The position numbers and the translations under genes are program-made. DNA of 64,000 nt from Knufia peltigerae (taxonomy: Eukaryota; Ascomycota; Eurotiomycetes; Chaetothyriales; Trichomeriaceae), in the NCBI GenBank assembly GCA_030247855.1, contig JAPDRN010000116.1:42846-106845 (forward strand), given 5' to 3'. The notes beneath the pieces are model-generated. The model did no database searches. It had not been told where the DNA came from and was given only the letters and a program-made list of their open reading frames with translations. Positions 43,210-54,709 of the stretch are shown in pieces. Numbering within the stretch: the stretch's first letter is position 1; each line of letters opens with the position of its first letter.

Positions 43210-45050
43210 CATTTTGGGTGTTGTGGTTGCCAGTCCTAATTTTCTTGGAGTTGTGTTAGGATGAGGCGTGGTCTGGTGCCTTTGCTGGTGTCATGTGGCC
43301 TGCCAACGTAACAGATCACTAGCCACCGTATCAACACATCATGAATGGTGGCCCAGATGCTGCTGAACCACTGGTGCGGTGTGGTGTTCGACGGACTTTT
43401 TGGTCGAAAACCGTTAGGCGGGATCTGGACCGACGTATGCACCACACTTGATTGGCCCAGAGCGCAGGCCACTGGTGACCTTCGCACGCCGCCCCGACAG
43501 TTGCAATGATGCGACCATGGGAGACCCGGATATACGTCTCGCTGGATAAGCTGTCCCTGTAAGCGCGTCGCCGGATGATTTGGAGACAGCAGTGGCCAGA
43601 ACCTTTGGGTGCGCGACGCTCGGGGCTCTCTGCACCGAGCAGACCACAAAGGATGGCCGTGCCCAGGTTTCACACAAAGATCCATCAGCCAAGGCCGCGC
43701 GGTGAGGGCAAGATGTCGCGTATCTGGTCTTCTTGCCGCACCCTGCAACATCTAGTGACGGGCTCAAGGCTCGGCCCCTTTTCGCGCTGCTCATCTTTCG
43801 TCTTCCTGCACGCCTGCGGCCGGAAAGCCCCCCTACAAGTCCTGGTGCTGACGAGGAGATGTATCTAGAGTGCTGGATTACAAATCCCGGAAGGACGCTA
43901 CGGCTCATGCTCCGACGCATCCCGCCGATGCCACTCGGAATTACCATGATAGGAATTGTTACTGCATCTTTAGTCTCGGCTACGAGATTTCGACGGTCAG
44001 AATGGCAAGCGATGCAAGCAACGACCCTGGCGCAACACGGATGTGCACACCAGTCCAGGAGCCTACTCAGGGCACAAGTTGTCCAAGGAATTGACGAGCA
44101 AGGCGGCGGCTTCGCTATCACTGGAGTAACGTTCGCTAACGATCCTACCGCCATCGCGAAGGCAGAGGACAAGCTCCGCTACGCAGCCGGGAAGTTGTAC
44201 TCCAATTGCAAGACGACCGGGGCGGTCATCGTAATGGGCATAGCAATCGGGAGTTTAGTGTGCCAGTCCAAAGAGAAAGCCTGCTTCTTGTGTGCAAAAA
44301 GAACAAACACATGTGTCGGCGGTGCCGTCTCAGCTGGTGCCGTCTGGCGCCAGGCTCGTTGAGCCTCAGACTTGAGGGATCAGATAGACGAAGCAGGGCC
44401 CATGCACCCCGTAATGTCCTGTCATCTTCGAGCCTTGCAGTGTCCCGTCTTCCTCGTTGCAAGTCCACGATTGCGCATGCTGACAGAAGACTCGGTACAG
44501 ATCAAAAAGGCCATCGGCCTCAAGGTGACAGGTTCCCAAACGCTGCTGTGCTTTACGATTGTCGTGATGTGGGCAATTGCTGCCTCGGGGTGCCAGGGCA
44601 GCATCCAACCACCGTCAGCCGATCGGGCGAGCCAGGCGACGACGACGAATCTGTTATCAGGATGCCAGGCTTATACTGTATACACTCGTGCCTAAACATC
44701 CACCTGACCCCAACCCCCCGCAACCCTTTCCTGGGCCTGACCTCGTTCGGTTAGATCGCTACCTAATTATGATCGCCTACGAACCCATTGGTCCGCGTCG
44801 AATTGCCGCCTGCATCCGGGTTATCGCCTGGAGGTGAGGGGGCATGCTGCACCCGACAGCTTGCCCGACTCTCATCGGCGCACAATACCGTAGCGTGATT
44901 TCAGAACTTGAAGATCCCTTCCTTCCACCCCATGTTGTTTCCCCCGTTTGCACGACGTCGGTTGAGACCCCCAAAAGATACATCGCCATCACCATTGCAT
45001 CTCTCATATGACTTCACCATCGGAGCCGCCAATCCGAATGCCATCTGTCT
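43210..45050. other. No assignable gene
   Basis: Both strands carry long GC-rich open frames, e.g. 43414-44172 minus and 43733-44362 plus. They overlap each other antisense and contain no motif I recognise. A coding remnant cannot be excluded. The last 200 bp would hold the promoter of the regulator that follows. Confidence 0.35.
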
Positions 45051-45083
45051 TTGCCGCTACCGACATCACCACGCATCATTTCC

Positions 45084-47800
45084 ATGCCCAGGGCAGAGGG
45101 CCCGCGCCCAAATCGTCCTCACGCACCTAGGTCTACAAGCAGCAATAGCGAGCCCACGCAAGAAGCCGCCATATCGAAGCGTAGGCAGCCCAAAAGCCGT
45201 GCCGGTATGCTGTGCTCTTTAGTTGGAGGTTGCAGTTCATTGTCGATGCATCGGTTGCCGGGCACGCCATGACCTGAATTGTGCTAATGCATGCGATGTC
45301 AGGCTGCAACACATGCAGGGCCCGGCGCATGAAATGTGATGGTAAGTCTCAGCCGCGGGGGAGGACGAAATGATCCTTTCTGCTGCCACTGCTCTACATT
45401 TCGAGATTACTTTCTTGTCAGATCGATAGGGCCTCTCGTCTCTCACCCAAGATTTTTTTCCGCGCCGCAGGTACAAGTGTATCGGTGGACCTACTGACGG
45501 CTTCCAGAATCGAAACCGTCCTGTTTGCGATGCAGAGATCGAGGTGTCGAATGTGGTGGGTACTCCAGGGAATTGAAGTGGAAGTTGGTGGGCGATCAGC
45601 CCAAGGAAGAGAGGCGGCCTGACAGTATGTACACAATCCTCGAGCCACGCCGGTGTGCTGATCTGAACATGTGCGCCGTGGCGCTGACTGGCTCTCAGAG
45701 AGGCGATCTCAAGGCTCCGAGGCCTTGTCCGCGGAAGGTGTATCTCGGCCCTTCTACAAAGATGCTACGCCCAGTGACCCGACGACAACTTTGCCCATGC
45801 AACCCAACACGAACTTGAGGGTGGAAACGACTGGGATCAACAGCGCACCGCCGATATCACGAGAGACGCTCTGGCCTTTGTTGCAGCATGGCCAATTGTT
45901 CGACTTTACGAACGTCGATTTTGATATCGACTTCTTTGTGGGTGACGAAAACGTCGAATTTCATGTGCCTACCAACTTGGGTTCCCTCGCCAACACGCCG
46001 TCTGGACAGTTATCGGAACACGTCGCCCACCATGCGCTCCCCTCAATTACGACGGCAGATAGCGATATGGACATTTCAAAATCGCCCAGCTTCGTCGACT
46101 CAATCTTCTCTACAGGCTACAGGCCGCAGGACTTGGTGGATATTCCGCATGACGGTGTGAGGATCCCGGGGCCACCTGATGGCTTGCACAGCGCAGCTGA
46201 GTCCGCCCCGGGTCAGCAGAATCCACAACCTGAAAAGCCCGACGCCCGCAGTGTGCTGAGCAAGCAGCCCGTCTCTCTGTCGGATACTCCGGATAAGGTC
46301 AAGCATCTTTTCGATGATCAGCTCTGCGCTGTTCTTTCCATCAAGGACGATCATACCACCAATCCATGGCGAGTTCACGTGTGGCCATTGGCTGACAATT
46401 GTCCAACGCTGTACCATGCCCTTGCGGCCATGACATATTTGTTCTTGAGCAATTCGCAACCCCAATTACGCGCGACTGGCTTGAGTCATTCCCAGGCAAG
46501 CTTGCAGGGTTTTGCTGAAAGCGAAGGCAAGGCTGGTCTATCTCTTGAGCAGTCTCTAGCCGCTAGATTGGCTCTCGCCTTCGCAGAAGGATGGGACTTT
46601 GAACCCAATTCTTTGGGTATCGAGCATGTCAAAATTGCCGGACAGCTTGTGAGGGATGCTTTCCACAAGCACAAGGCGATGAACCTTACGGGCGACGATC
46701 TGGACCGCCTGAACTTTTTGATACGCACTTGGATGTACAAGGATGTCATGATACGCTTGACGACCTCACATGGTGGTGGACCGGTCGAGGCAGACTTCAT
46801 GACCGCCTACATTGAGCTTGATGCTTTGCCGTTGGAACATCAGCTTGACCCCCTGCTGGGTTGTGCCATCACGCTGTTCCCACTGATCGGGCGTCTGACC
46901 GATATCATCCGAGCCGTTCGACGAAGGTCCGAGAAGCATAACTCACCGTCCATAATCTCCCGGGCCGCGGAACTGCGGATGGCCATCGAAGGTTGGCGTC
47001 CATCGTTTGATCCGCGGCGGGCAGGAGGTCTCACTCCGCATGTCGCCGATGCCATCCAGACGGCCGAAGCTTATCGCTGGACAGCCCTGTTGCTCCTCAG
47101 GCAGGCCATACCGGAACTTCCGTGGGTGCATTCGTTTTGGGAAATTGCAGAGAAAGTCTCCATCTACCTCGCGACCGTCCCGGTGACCTCTCCAACGATG
47201 ATCGTACACCCTTTCCCATTCATGGCGATTGGGGGTGAGGCTTTCGACGAGGAAGACCGCGATTGGATCTGTCAGCGATGGGATCACATGTACAAGCGAA
47301 TGCCCCTCGCTACATTGGACAAGTGTAAGAGAGTCTGCCAGGAGGTCTGGCGGAGGAGGGACGCGTTCGAAGCGCAATTCGGAGTCTGCCCGAGCTGTGG
47401 CGCTTACCGGCTCGGCTCCTCCGGAATCGATCCTACGACGGATGCCTCGACGGCGGCGGGCGGTTCAGCTGCGTCTTGGGATGAAGGCGAGGAAGGCGGC
47501 CGTCGTTGTCGATGTGGTTCGACGACCAAGATCGCCTCGCCCGTATCCGATTTCCCAGATTCGTTGGCATTCAAGAAAGGAGTGGACAACATCACTCGCG
47601 CGGGCAATCTGGCTTACACGGTTCGAGGAAATTTGCATTGGTTAGGTGTTTTGAAGGAGTGGGAGTGGGATGGTGAGTTTCTGGAACCTCGCCGGATCAG
47701 CTTTTCATTCACCCTCCTGTCCCTCGTGATGACGGCGCTGACGGGCTACAGTCATGCTAGGGTGAAGGCTACGATGACGAGGTTAGGATTGATTGAATGA
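45084..47800 (+). CDS. Zn2Cys6 transcription factor, fungal_trans_2-type
   Basis: Four exons, 45084-45204, 45303-45341, 45508-45624 and 45699-47800, give 792 aa. All three introns (98, 166, 74 nt) have GTATGC/GTAAGT/GTATGT donors and CAG acceptors. Splicing rebuilds a perfect Zn2Cys6 cluster that no single exon contains: C42-x2-C45-x6-C52-x6-C59-x2-C62-x6-C69, preceded by a basic SKRRQPKSRAG run. The large C-terminal part resembles the fungal_trans_2 / Uga3-type regulatory region (YHALAAMTYLFLSNSQPQLR, LDALPLEHQLDPLLGCAITL, AYRWTALLLLRQAIPELPWV, IGGEAFDEEDRDWICQRWDH). An extra CPSC...CRCG pair (about 740) may bind another metal. The frame is closed by a stop at 45009, so the first ATG is 45084; a separate upstream ATG at 45007 would need another intron. 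As the only regulator here, it may control the oxygenase and transporter downstream. Confidence 0.85.
45205..45302 (+). other. Intron 1 of the Zn2Cys6 regulator
   Basis: Donor GTATGC, branch-like GCTAATG at 45283, acceptor GTCAG. It splits the codon for Gly41, just before the first cysteine of the DNA-binding cluster. Confidence 0.75.
45342..45507 (+). other. Intron 2 of the Zn2Cys6 regulator
   Basis: Donor GTAAGT, branch CTGAC at 45494, acceptor TCCAG. It lies inside the zinc cluster, between C52-D and the K-P-S-C59 loop, a common intron position in this family. Confidence 0.8.
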
Positions 47801-48094
47801 GATGAATAGTGTCTTCACATTGTGAGTTTCTTTCTGGGTCTTGTTCTCCAAAGCGATGGTGTCAGGCGGTGCGTAACCTTCTAGGTAATAGAATAGCCAG
47901 GGGTCTAATGAGATGTATTGTCGAGTCTGACCTCGATGACTATGAGGCGGTTTTCTATCTATTATATAGCAAACAAGGAGCGTAATTCTTCCTCCGGTTG
48001 AGGCCGTCCTCGTTGCCGCATCAACTCCCGGACAGTAACATCAATAGGCCTAGAAAATAGGGCCCTAGAGGTTGCCTTAACAACGAGCGCCTCA

Positions 48095-48535
48095 TCGGAT
48101 AGAACAGGAAGAGGAATGAGTGCTAAAATGGGGTAGTAAAAAGAGCGTCTTGAGGCCTAGGAATAGGCCTCTGTTTGTAAAGACCGTTTTGGCGGAGTAC
48201 TCCGCATGGGAGGCCCTTGGCCGTCTAACAAGATATCTAGGACTCTGTGCACCTTTGGTCACACCAAATCCTAGATATTTTGAAGGATTAACATTATCAA
48301 CCAATCAGATAAGAGTAGAGAGAGTACCAGACAGTGATATTATAGTAATTACCAAGAATTATTCTGAGACTAGTAATATTAGCTCTAAGAATATAACCTA
48401 CATCACTCTACTAGGCAGGGGAATAAACTAGCTACTATTATGGAAATGACCAAGTCACTGTTAAAAGCAGCAACTAACACACACACACACACACACGACT
48501 GCGCTGCAGCCTCAAAGTCCCCATGGCTGTGGGCG
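48095..48535 (-). mobile_element. Inverted composite repeat
   Basis: Reverse complement of the composite unit: cgactgcgctgcagcctcaa (48496-48516), a (CA)n run, agcagcaactaac and ctactattatggaaatgacc (module ii), then the AT-rich module (ctgattggttgataatg, caaaatatctaggattt). From 48190 it continues as ggcggagtactccgc then cttggccgtctaacaa, words shared in direct orientation with 53798-53840. Confidence 0.6.
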
Positions 48536-49136
48536 AGGTCGACTGATTGGCCCGTGCTAATGCAATGCAAATGCTAAACTTTAGCTTTTGGGACTTCCCC
48601 GGCCACGGCTAGCCCCAACGGGCGAAAAAGTGCGCCGACCCGGACCCCCAACGAGACCATCCAATTGACACGAAGATCAGCAACTAGCCTGGGACTTGTT
48701 CGCCTCTTCCAAGCTGTTCCGAGCCGACAAGAGGGGCCTCGACGGCTCCTGACGCGGGGATCGACCATGATACCGTCGTCAAAGTGTCACCCCGGCTTTG
48801 GACATTTGCCAAAGATGGCGCACCAATCGCAGACGGTGGAATGGACGACGGAAAGATGGCGAGCAGAAGAAAAGTCATCGAGAGAGTGTGAATTGGTTGC
48901 CTCTGACAGACAACTTGCACGTCTGTGCCATATTATGCTACGCTATGTGATGTGGATGTGATTTCCAGGAAAAACCAAACTCCATTCGGCAATGGCCAAG
49001 TCTGGAAACCCTTCTTTCAGTCTCTTCTGGAACACCCGAAGCAGACCTGCCCATGCGCCCCGCTGCATCGTAAAAAAATCATAGACGACCGATGAATGTT
49101 GCAGCTAATCGGCCGGATGTGTTGTCCCACAGGTTC

Positions 49137-50443
49137 TCACCAGGCAAGACCTACCTGGTTGGGCTGGCAGCTCAAACCGGTGCACAGCTCGACGTCCTCC
49201 ATGCTCACGGTGGCATCACCTGGCAGGGCTTGCCGAGCCGGCCAGATCTCTTGATTGGCCGCCTTCTCCCGCTCCGCGTGCTCCCGGATCACCTTGCGTG
49301 CTCGCTGTTGGAAGTACAAGGGCCCTTTCTCGAGTCGGGGGTGCATCTGGCCGTTGACGAAGACGCCGGCGTTCAGGTTCCTCTGGGAGAGTTCGCAAAG
49401 GACCTTGTCCTCCGACACCACCTTGGCATAGAGCCGGTGGATGCGTTGGAAATCTTCCTCGGGGGAGTTTTTGTTGCGGAAGATCTGGTAGTGCATCGAC
49501 GAGTCCTTGGGCCCGTTGGGAAGGAAACGTTGAAGCATGATGAAGTGTGGTCCGTGGCACCTTTGTCAGCGATGGAAAACGTCACAGTGTCCGTGGACAG
49601 ACGGGGAGCCCCGACTTACAGAACCGAAATGGAGACGTTGGGAAAGAAGTAGGTACTGGCGATGGCCATCCCGAGCTTCTTTTGTTCCTCCGTCGGGACG
49701 GACTGATGCTTGATGTACCCGTCAACGCCCGCGACGTCGTGGGTCTCGATGTCGGCGAGCGTGGGTATGTCAGGATGGGCGATCGGGCAGTGATAGCACT
49801 CGTTGAAATTGTCGGCCAAGATCTTCCAATTGTACGCACCGTCGAGCTTGTACTCGTGGTCGAGGACGTAGTCGTCAAAGTCGTAGACCTTGTAGCGCTC
49901 TTGCGTGTCGACGCCGTCAAAGTCCTCCTCCCACGGCACCTCGGGAATCTCCTTGCCGTCGAGATTGACCCAGACGAAGCCGCTCGCGTCGACACGGACA
50001 TGGATTCGGAACAGACCGTTCTGTGACTTGTCGAAGCCTTCCAGCTCGTCGTACTTGGGTGCCTTTGCGAGTTTGCCGTCGAGCCCGTATGACCAACCGT
50101 GGTACTTGCAGGCAAAGATCTTGGCGGTGCCCTCTTGACCCTGGACGACGGGATACGCCCGGTGGCGGCAGACGTTGTGGAATCCGTTGATGTCCCCCTT
50201 GCGGTCCCGGCACAGGACGAACTCGTAGCCAGCGACATCGAACTTCAGGTAGTCGCCGACTTGGCCGAGTCTCGTCTTGTGTGTGATGAGCATCCACCGT
50301 TTGGAAAAGATGGCTCGCCTTTCGAGTTGGTACATCTCTTCCGACGTGTACCAGCTGGCGGGGAGAGCTCGGACAGGTTCCCTCGGATTGCTCTTGGTCG
50401 CTGGCGCCGGGCCTCCGAAGCCTAGGTAGTTGAGAATAGCCAT
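49137..50443 (-). CDS. Rieske non-heme iron oxygenase (choline-monooxygenase-like)
   Basis: Exons 50443-49620 and 49560-49137 join across a 59-nt intron (donor GTAAGT) to give 415 aa. A Rieske [2Fe-2S] site is seen at C92-x-H94 and C112-x2-H115 (NVCRHRAYPVV ... FACKYHGWSYG). The catalytic mononuclear-iron motif is at residues 211-223 (DNFNECYHCPIAH; His218 and His223 as ligands, Asp211 or Glu215 as the bridging acid). The C-terminal part (MLQRFLPNGPKDSSMHYQIF ... LCELSQRNLNAGVFVNGQMH PRLEKGPLYFQ) fits the fungal oxygenase alpha subunits annotated as choline-monooxygenase-like. Such enzymes use O2 and electrons from a reductase to hydroxylate or demethylate small molecules; the substrate cannot be read here. 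MAILNYLGFGG at 50443 is the preferred start; an in-frame ATG 18 codons upstream would add an atypical extension. A donor-like GTAGGT before the last five codons could mean one more exon. Both metal sites are intact. Confidence 0.88.
49561..49619 (-). other. Intron of the Rieske oxygenase gene
   Basis: On the minus strand the donor is GTAAGTCGG and the acceptor ACAAAG. Splicing restores SVL-CHGPHFIMLQRF in phase. No strong branch site is at the usual distance (a CTGAC lies only five bases from the acceptor), so the acceptor is slightly uncertain. Confidence 0.65.
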
Positions 50444-50934
50444 TTGTGAAAAGTGTGAAAAAAAATCTGTAAAACCGACGATGGGAGAACAAGTCAAGGT
50501 TCAAAAATGACTTCCTGTCAGTATCGCAGTATGTGTAGGACGGATGCGACGAGGGAGGCACATTATTTATTTTGCAGGAGCTCGTCCGACACATGACCTT
50601 CTTACATGTCGCTGACCTTGTTGCCTCGTCCATGAAGCGCTGCATCCCAATACGGGCATCCATCAGCAGCAACCTGACAAAATTTTGCCCCTTTGGGATG
50701 GTTTCCTGATGTCAGTGATTCTGTGAGTGGGCAAGATACCAATGGTGGTGACAAGGGTTCATGGTACGTGTGGTTGATGGCTTGTGGACTTTTTGGCCCA
50801 ATTTGGTAACCACGCAAATCCCCCGTCGTAAGCCAACGGGATCCAAGCTTCGAGACCCAGACTGCAATACGATCGCTTGGATCAAACGAGTCAAAAGAGC
50901 AGCTGAAGCCGAAAGACTGCAGGATCCAAAAGTC

Positions 50935-51490
50935 TTGAAATGATAGAATTCAGTACGAAGGAGGGATTTTGGTTGCAAGTGTTGAGGCCGCAGCGCAGTC
51001 TTTTGTGTGTGTGTGTGTGTTGGTTGCTGCTTTTGGCAGTGACTTGGTCATTCCTAATAGCAGCCAGAAATAATCCTAGGTCAATCCAGAGTCTTTTCCC
51101 CGAGTCTACCCTTCACAGCCAGAGTTACCCCTCACCAGCACAAGGAGTAGTTTATTAGATCTACCATCATAGCTCAAGGGTAGTTTCTCTGGCCGTCTGA
51201 GAATAATTCTTGGCAAATAATATGATGTCACTATCTGGCACTCTACTCTCATCTGATTGGTCAATCATTGCAATCATTCAAAATATCTAGGATTTACAGT
51301 GACCAAAGTGCACCAAGTTCAAACTATCTAGAGTTAATTATTTGCAACCCCAAGATAACTAGGACTCGCAATTATTGTTTCATAACACACTTACGATACT
51401 CTGCACTCATGATGATTATTTCATAACGCCCTTTAAAATATCATTTGGACAGGACTCGTAATTATTGTCACGCGACACACTCAGAATACC
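50935..51490 (+). mobile_element. Composite repeat, left-half arrangement
   Basis: cttgaaatgatagaattcag, tacgaaggagggattt, gttgaggccgcagcgcagtc, a (GT)n run, ggttgctgcttttggcagtg, acttggtcattcctaatagc then agccagaaataatcc, followed by the AT-rich module (ttcttggcaaataatatgat, actatctagagttaattatt). Same order as 39497-40080. It lies about 0.5 kb upstream of the Rieske start codon. Confidence 0.65.
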
Positions 51491-53800
51491 TCTGGGAAGA
51501 AGTTGTAAACCCACCACATTTTGAAAGAAAAAAATGATTACGCTCCTTATGATCTTCTTGTGGGTTCTAGACACCAAGCCCAAGTCTTTGCGTGTACGGA
51601 GTCGTCTGGTTGCCATGGACTGATCACTGACCGTTCTTTTTCTTGGTCGTGACAAGCAATGATTCCCTCGAGAGAGCTCGATTAACATGGTCGCCGTGCT
51701 CAACAACAACAACACCTCAACGAGTACAGCAGAATGAACGAGTGTGGCCATGGTTTCTTTCCTTCCGACTGCCCTTCTTCTTCTTCTTCGAGCGCCCGCC
51801 TTGGCCCTCCTTTCGGTGCGTGGATAGTCCCAGAGAACACCTACTGCGGCTTAATTTCGGCCCCCAGGAGGCCAAATCCTTGTCCCTGAACTCCTGATGA
51901 TCCCCCTTCGACCGGGCGTGAGGCAGACTGTTTCGTGATGAACACTGGGAGTGTATATCCCGTCGCCCCGTAACCACTCCCTTCCACCGTGCCGTGGAAT
52001 ACCAGTCCTTGTCGAGCCACCATCCAGCCTGTGCCCACAGACTTTTGCGGTGCCTGCATACCTGAAATATCGGCCGGAAGACCAGTGGTTCTCTCTCTCT
52101 CTTCGATCGTTGCATTCGCCCGTCGACCTCACCGTCGCTTCTCAATGTCACTCGATGGTAGGCAGCATGGCTAGCCTAGGGGACGGCGACAATGGCTAGA
52201 TTCTGTGCCGTCGGAACTTGGATTTTTTTCAGCCTTTCTCGATGGTAGCAAGGTAGTCGGTTGAACCTTGAGCAGGACGACTTCTCGCTCTTGTTGTCCA
52301 ATCGTCATTGCGTGGAGTATAGAATTACTAGATCGCATGACCGAGTCGGATCCGGTCCAAAAAAAGAAAAAAAAGGGTCTGGGAAATCACCAATGGAGCT
52401 GCTCACGGTGTTGTTTGTTGGTGGTAAGTGAGCTACTTGGCTCTCAGACGGGGTGCGCACGCCCCCGTGTCGACATGTCGCTCCGCGCCGCCTCCCGCAG
52501 AAGGTATTTGAAAGAATGTACACTTCTTCTTCTTCTTCTTCTTCTTCTCCTCCTCCTCCTCCTCTTCAGGCGCAGAGACCTCCATCTCTGGGCGTTAATG
52601 ACATTCTCCAAAGCACCATCACACACTTTGAGTCGCTAGAAGGAGTTTGGGGCTATTATTGAGCGAAACGCCGGTGATCTGGCCAACAGTCCTCCTTTCT
52701 CGATCCTCCAGTGATGGGCCCGCAGCGCGCCTCGGGCAATCGAGATTCTGCTTTTGAGCAATCGCTTCTTACCGTCGGACCGAACCTCCACCGCAACCGG
52801 CGTCCAAAGCCAGGCCGAAAGCCAACTCCAAGAAAGCAATCTGCTACAAGACGAAAGAGAGAGCAAACGAAAAAAAAGAGACTGAATTGGAGGACACCAC
52901 GGATGCAAGTCTCTTGCTAGATGAACATCGAAAAAAAAACCCAGCCGCCGAGTTGTTGGCGACGAGGTTGCGGTGCGTGGTTTCTTCGATTTACATCTAG
53001 AACTTGTTTGGAGACCGCAAGCATGGATGATCCTATGGAGTCTACAGAGCCATGCCAGGTCTCTCCCCTTCTGCCTGGCGGGTTCCACCAAGCCTTCCCA
53101 CAGGGGGCAAACGGCTACTCACGCGAGCTTTTTTCTTTTTTTCCATGATCCACCTCATCATACTTGACAGAATAAAAACCATCAACTTCCTACTTGCCAA
53201 AACTCCTCCATCAGATGCAGCTGACCTGGAATCTGCTTCCTCGAATCGAGACAAAAATGAAGATGGCCAAGGAATGTCGAAAAGGATGGGGTGTCTCAAT
53301 GGATGAGGAGAAGAGAGACAGCGCTGTTTCAACGAACAGACAACACAAGAAGGAGAGTCATACTGAGAAGCCGGAGCAAGAGAAGAAGATCTCAAAAGGT
53401 TGTTGTTCAGGATGAAGAGTTCATGGGGAGTTGGGATCATCAAACACGACAAGATGCACAGCTGGCGGTCAATTGAGATGACGCAGGTATGCGTGGTTTT
53501 CCGTTTCTTGCGCGAGTTAGGTATCGGGGGGGTCGGTAGAGAAGTGTGTTACAGGTCACACGGGCGCGAACACACTCTGTGTCCTCGTCGAAAGTAGGGA
53601 CAGGCACCCCGTTGAGAAGCCACTCGTAGAAAGAACTGCACCATCACGTCGGCAAGGCACACCTTTCGAAAGGACTTTACACCATGATTGTTTGTGTAAA
53701 CATTCAAAACTCTAGTGATGACGAGGGAGAGAAAGGAGAAAATTGAAATGTGCCTCGACCATTCCAACAGGCTACATACTTCGTAAAGAGAGATTAGCGG
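51490..53800. other. No recognisable gene; includes a microsatellite
   Basis: Short overlapping frames on both strands without domains. A (TTC)n/(CTC)n trinucleotide run lies at about 52525-52568. The stretch separates the oxygenase from the transporter. Confidence 0.45.
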
Positions 53801-53846
53801 AGTACTCCGCGGAGGAGGCCTCTTGGCCGTCTAACAAAATGTCCCT
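53798..53846. repeat. Short repeat shared with 48.2 kb
   Basis: gcggagtactccgcggagga, then ggcctcttggccgtctaaca matches 48190-48235 in direct orientation. It contains the palindrome GCGGAGTACTCCGC. Confidence 0.7.
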
Positions 53847-53876
53847 GGCTGACCTTCCGGGATTCTCGTCGTCGGG

Positions 53877-54039
53877 TGTCAGGATCCTGATCATGTGACT
53901 AGTGCCGCCTACTTGTTGCACTAGTCCTATTCGGGAAGTGACTCGGCCTGCGCGCACACAACACTGCGCTGCGGCCTCAACACCTAGTTTAGCCCTCCTT
54001 CGTACTGAATTCTATCTTTCTAAACGCATAGTCGTGACA
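53877..54039 (-). mobile_element. Solo LTR (163 bp) with TCGGG target-site duplication
   Basis: The best-bounded copy of the dispersed repeat: TGTCAGGATCCTGATCATGT ... CGCATAGTCGTGACA. The ends are 5'-TGTCA...TGACA-3', fitting the TG..CA rule for LTRs. It is flanked on both sides by tcggg (53872-53876 and 54040-54044), a 5-bp duplication as left by LTR-retrotransposon integrase. At 163 bp it is short for an LTR. Orientation is arbitrary. Confidence 0.75.
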
Positions 54040-54089
54040 TCGGGCTTTTTCGTTTTCTATTCTCGAGACGGTTTTGTGCCGATCGGATA

Positions 54090-54271
54090 GTGTCACGACC
54101 CATGCGTCTTGAAATGATGGAATTCAGTACGAAGGAGGGCTAAAACTACTGTGAATCATAAGTTGTGGCCGCAGCGCAGTCGTGTGTGCGCGAAGGCCGA
54201 GGCAACTTTCCGGATAGGATAGGACTAGTATAACCGGTAGGCGGCCCTAGTCACATGATCAGGATCCTGAC
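54090..54271 (+). mobile_element. Second LTR-like copy, inverted
   Basis: tgtcacgacccatgcgtctt, gaattcagtacgaaggaggg, ggccgcagcgcagtcgtgtg, cgaaggccgaggcaactttc, cacatgatcaggatcctgac. It faces the solo LTR across 50 bp, forming a large palindrome, and has no matching flank duplication. Confidence 0.7.
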
Positions 54272-54709
54272 GGGGACTCTCAGCGACCGAGGATCGGAGG
54301 CTGCCGAAAGGAGGGGCGTGTTGGATGCATTGCCTAGATCTGGAGGGGCGTCCGGTTACGTGCTGCTGAAACTATACGCATTCAGGCAGGCGGCGAACCC
54401 TCAACAGGGATACGACGTCGAGTTTTGCCATGATCGCCGTTGGGCTCAGCTAGTCTTCGGCCGGCTCCGACAACTGTCAAGCGTGGGGAAGGGGCTTTTT
54501 GACAGCACCAGCGCATTTGGACCTCCAGACGACAATGCTTTTCTCCAGAAAAATGATGCTACCCCTCGTCATTGTCTGAAACGTGATGATGGTGGTGGTG
54601 ATGAATAGAATTAGGTGCTGCCCTCCTCGACCTGCTTCGCATACTCGACTCGAGCACCGCCATCACCAGCATCGCCATTACCAGCATCCCTATCATCAGC
54701 ATCCCCATT

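Noticed and set aside
43414..44362. Overlapping 252- and 209-codon frames on opposite strands
   Set aside because: Neither shows a motif or splice structure; long frames are expected in GC-rich DNA. Left as no assignable gene.
49582..50672. Long Ser/Thr/Arg-rich frames overlapping the Rieske gene on the same strand
   Set aside because: Off-frame shadows of the oxygenase, which has all metal ligands in its own frame.
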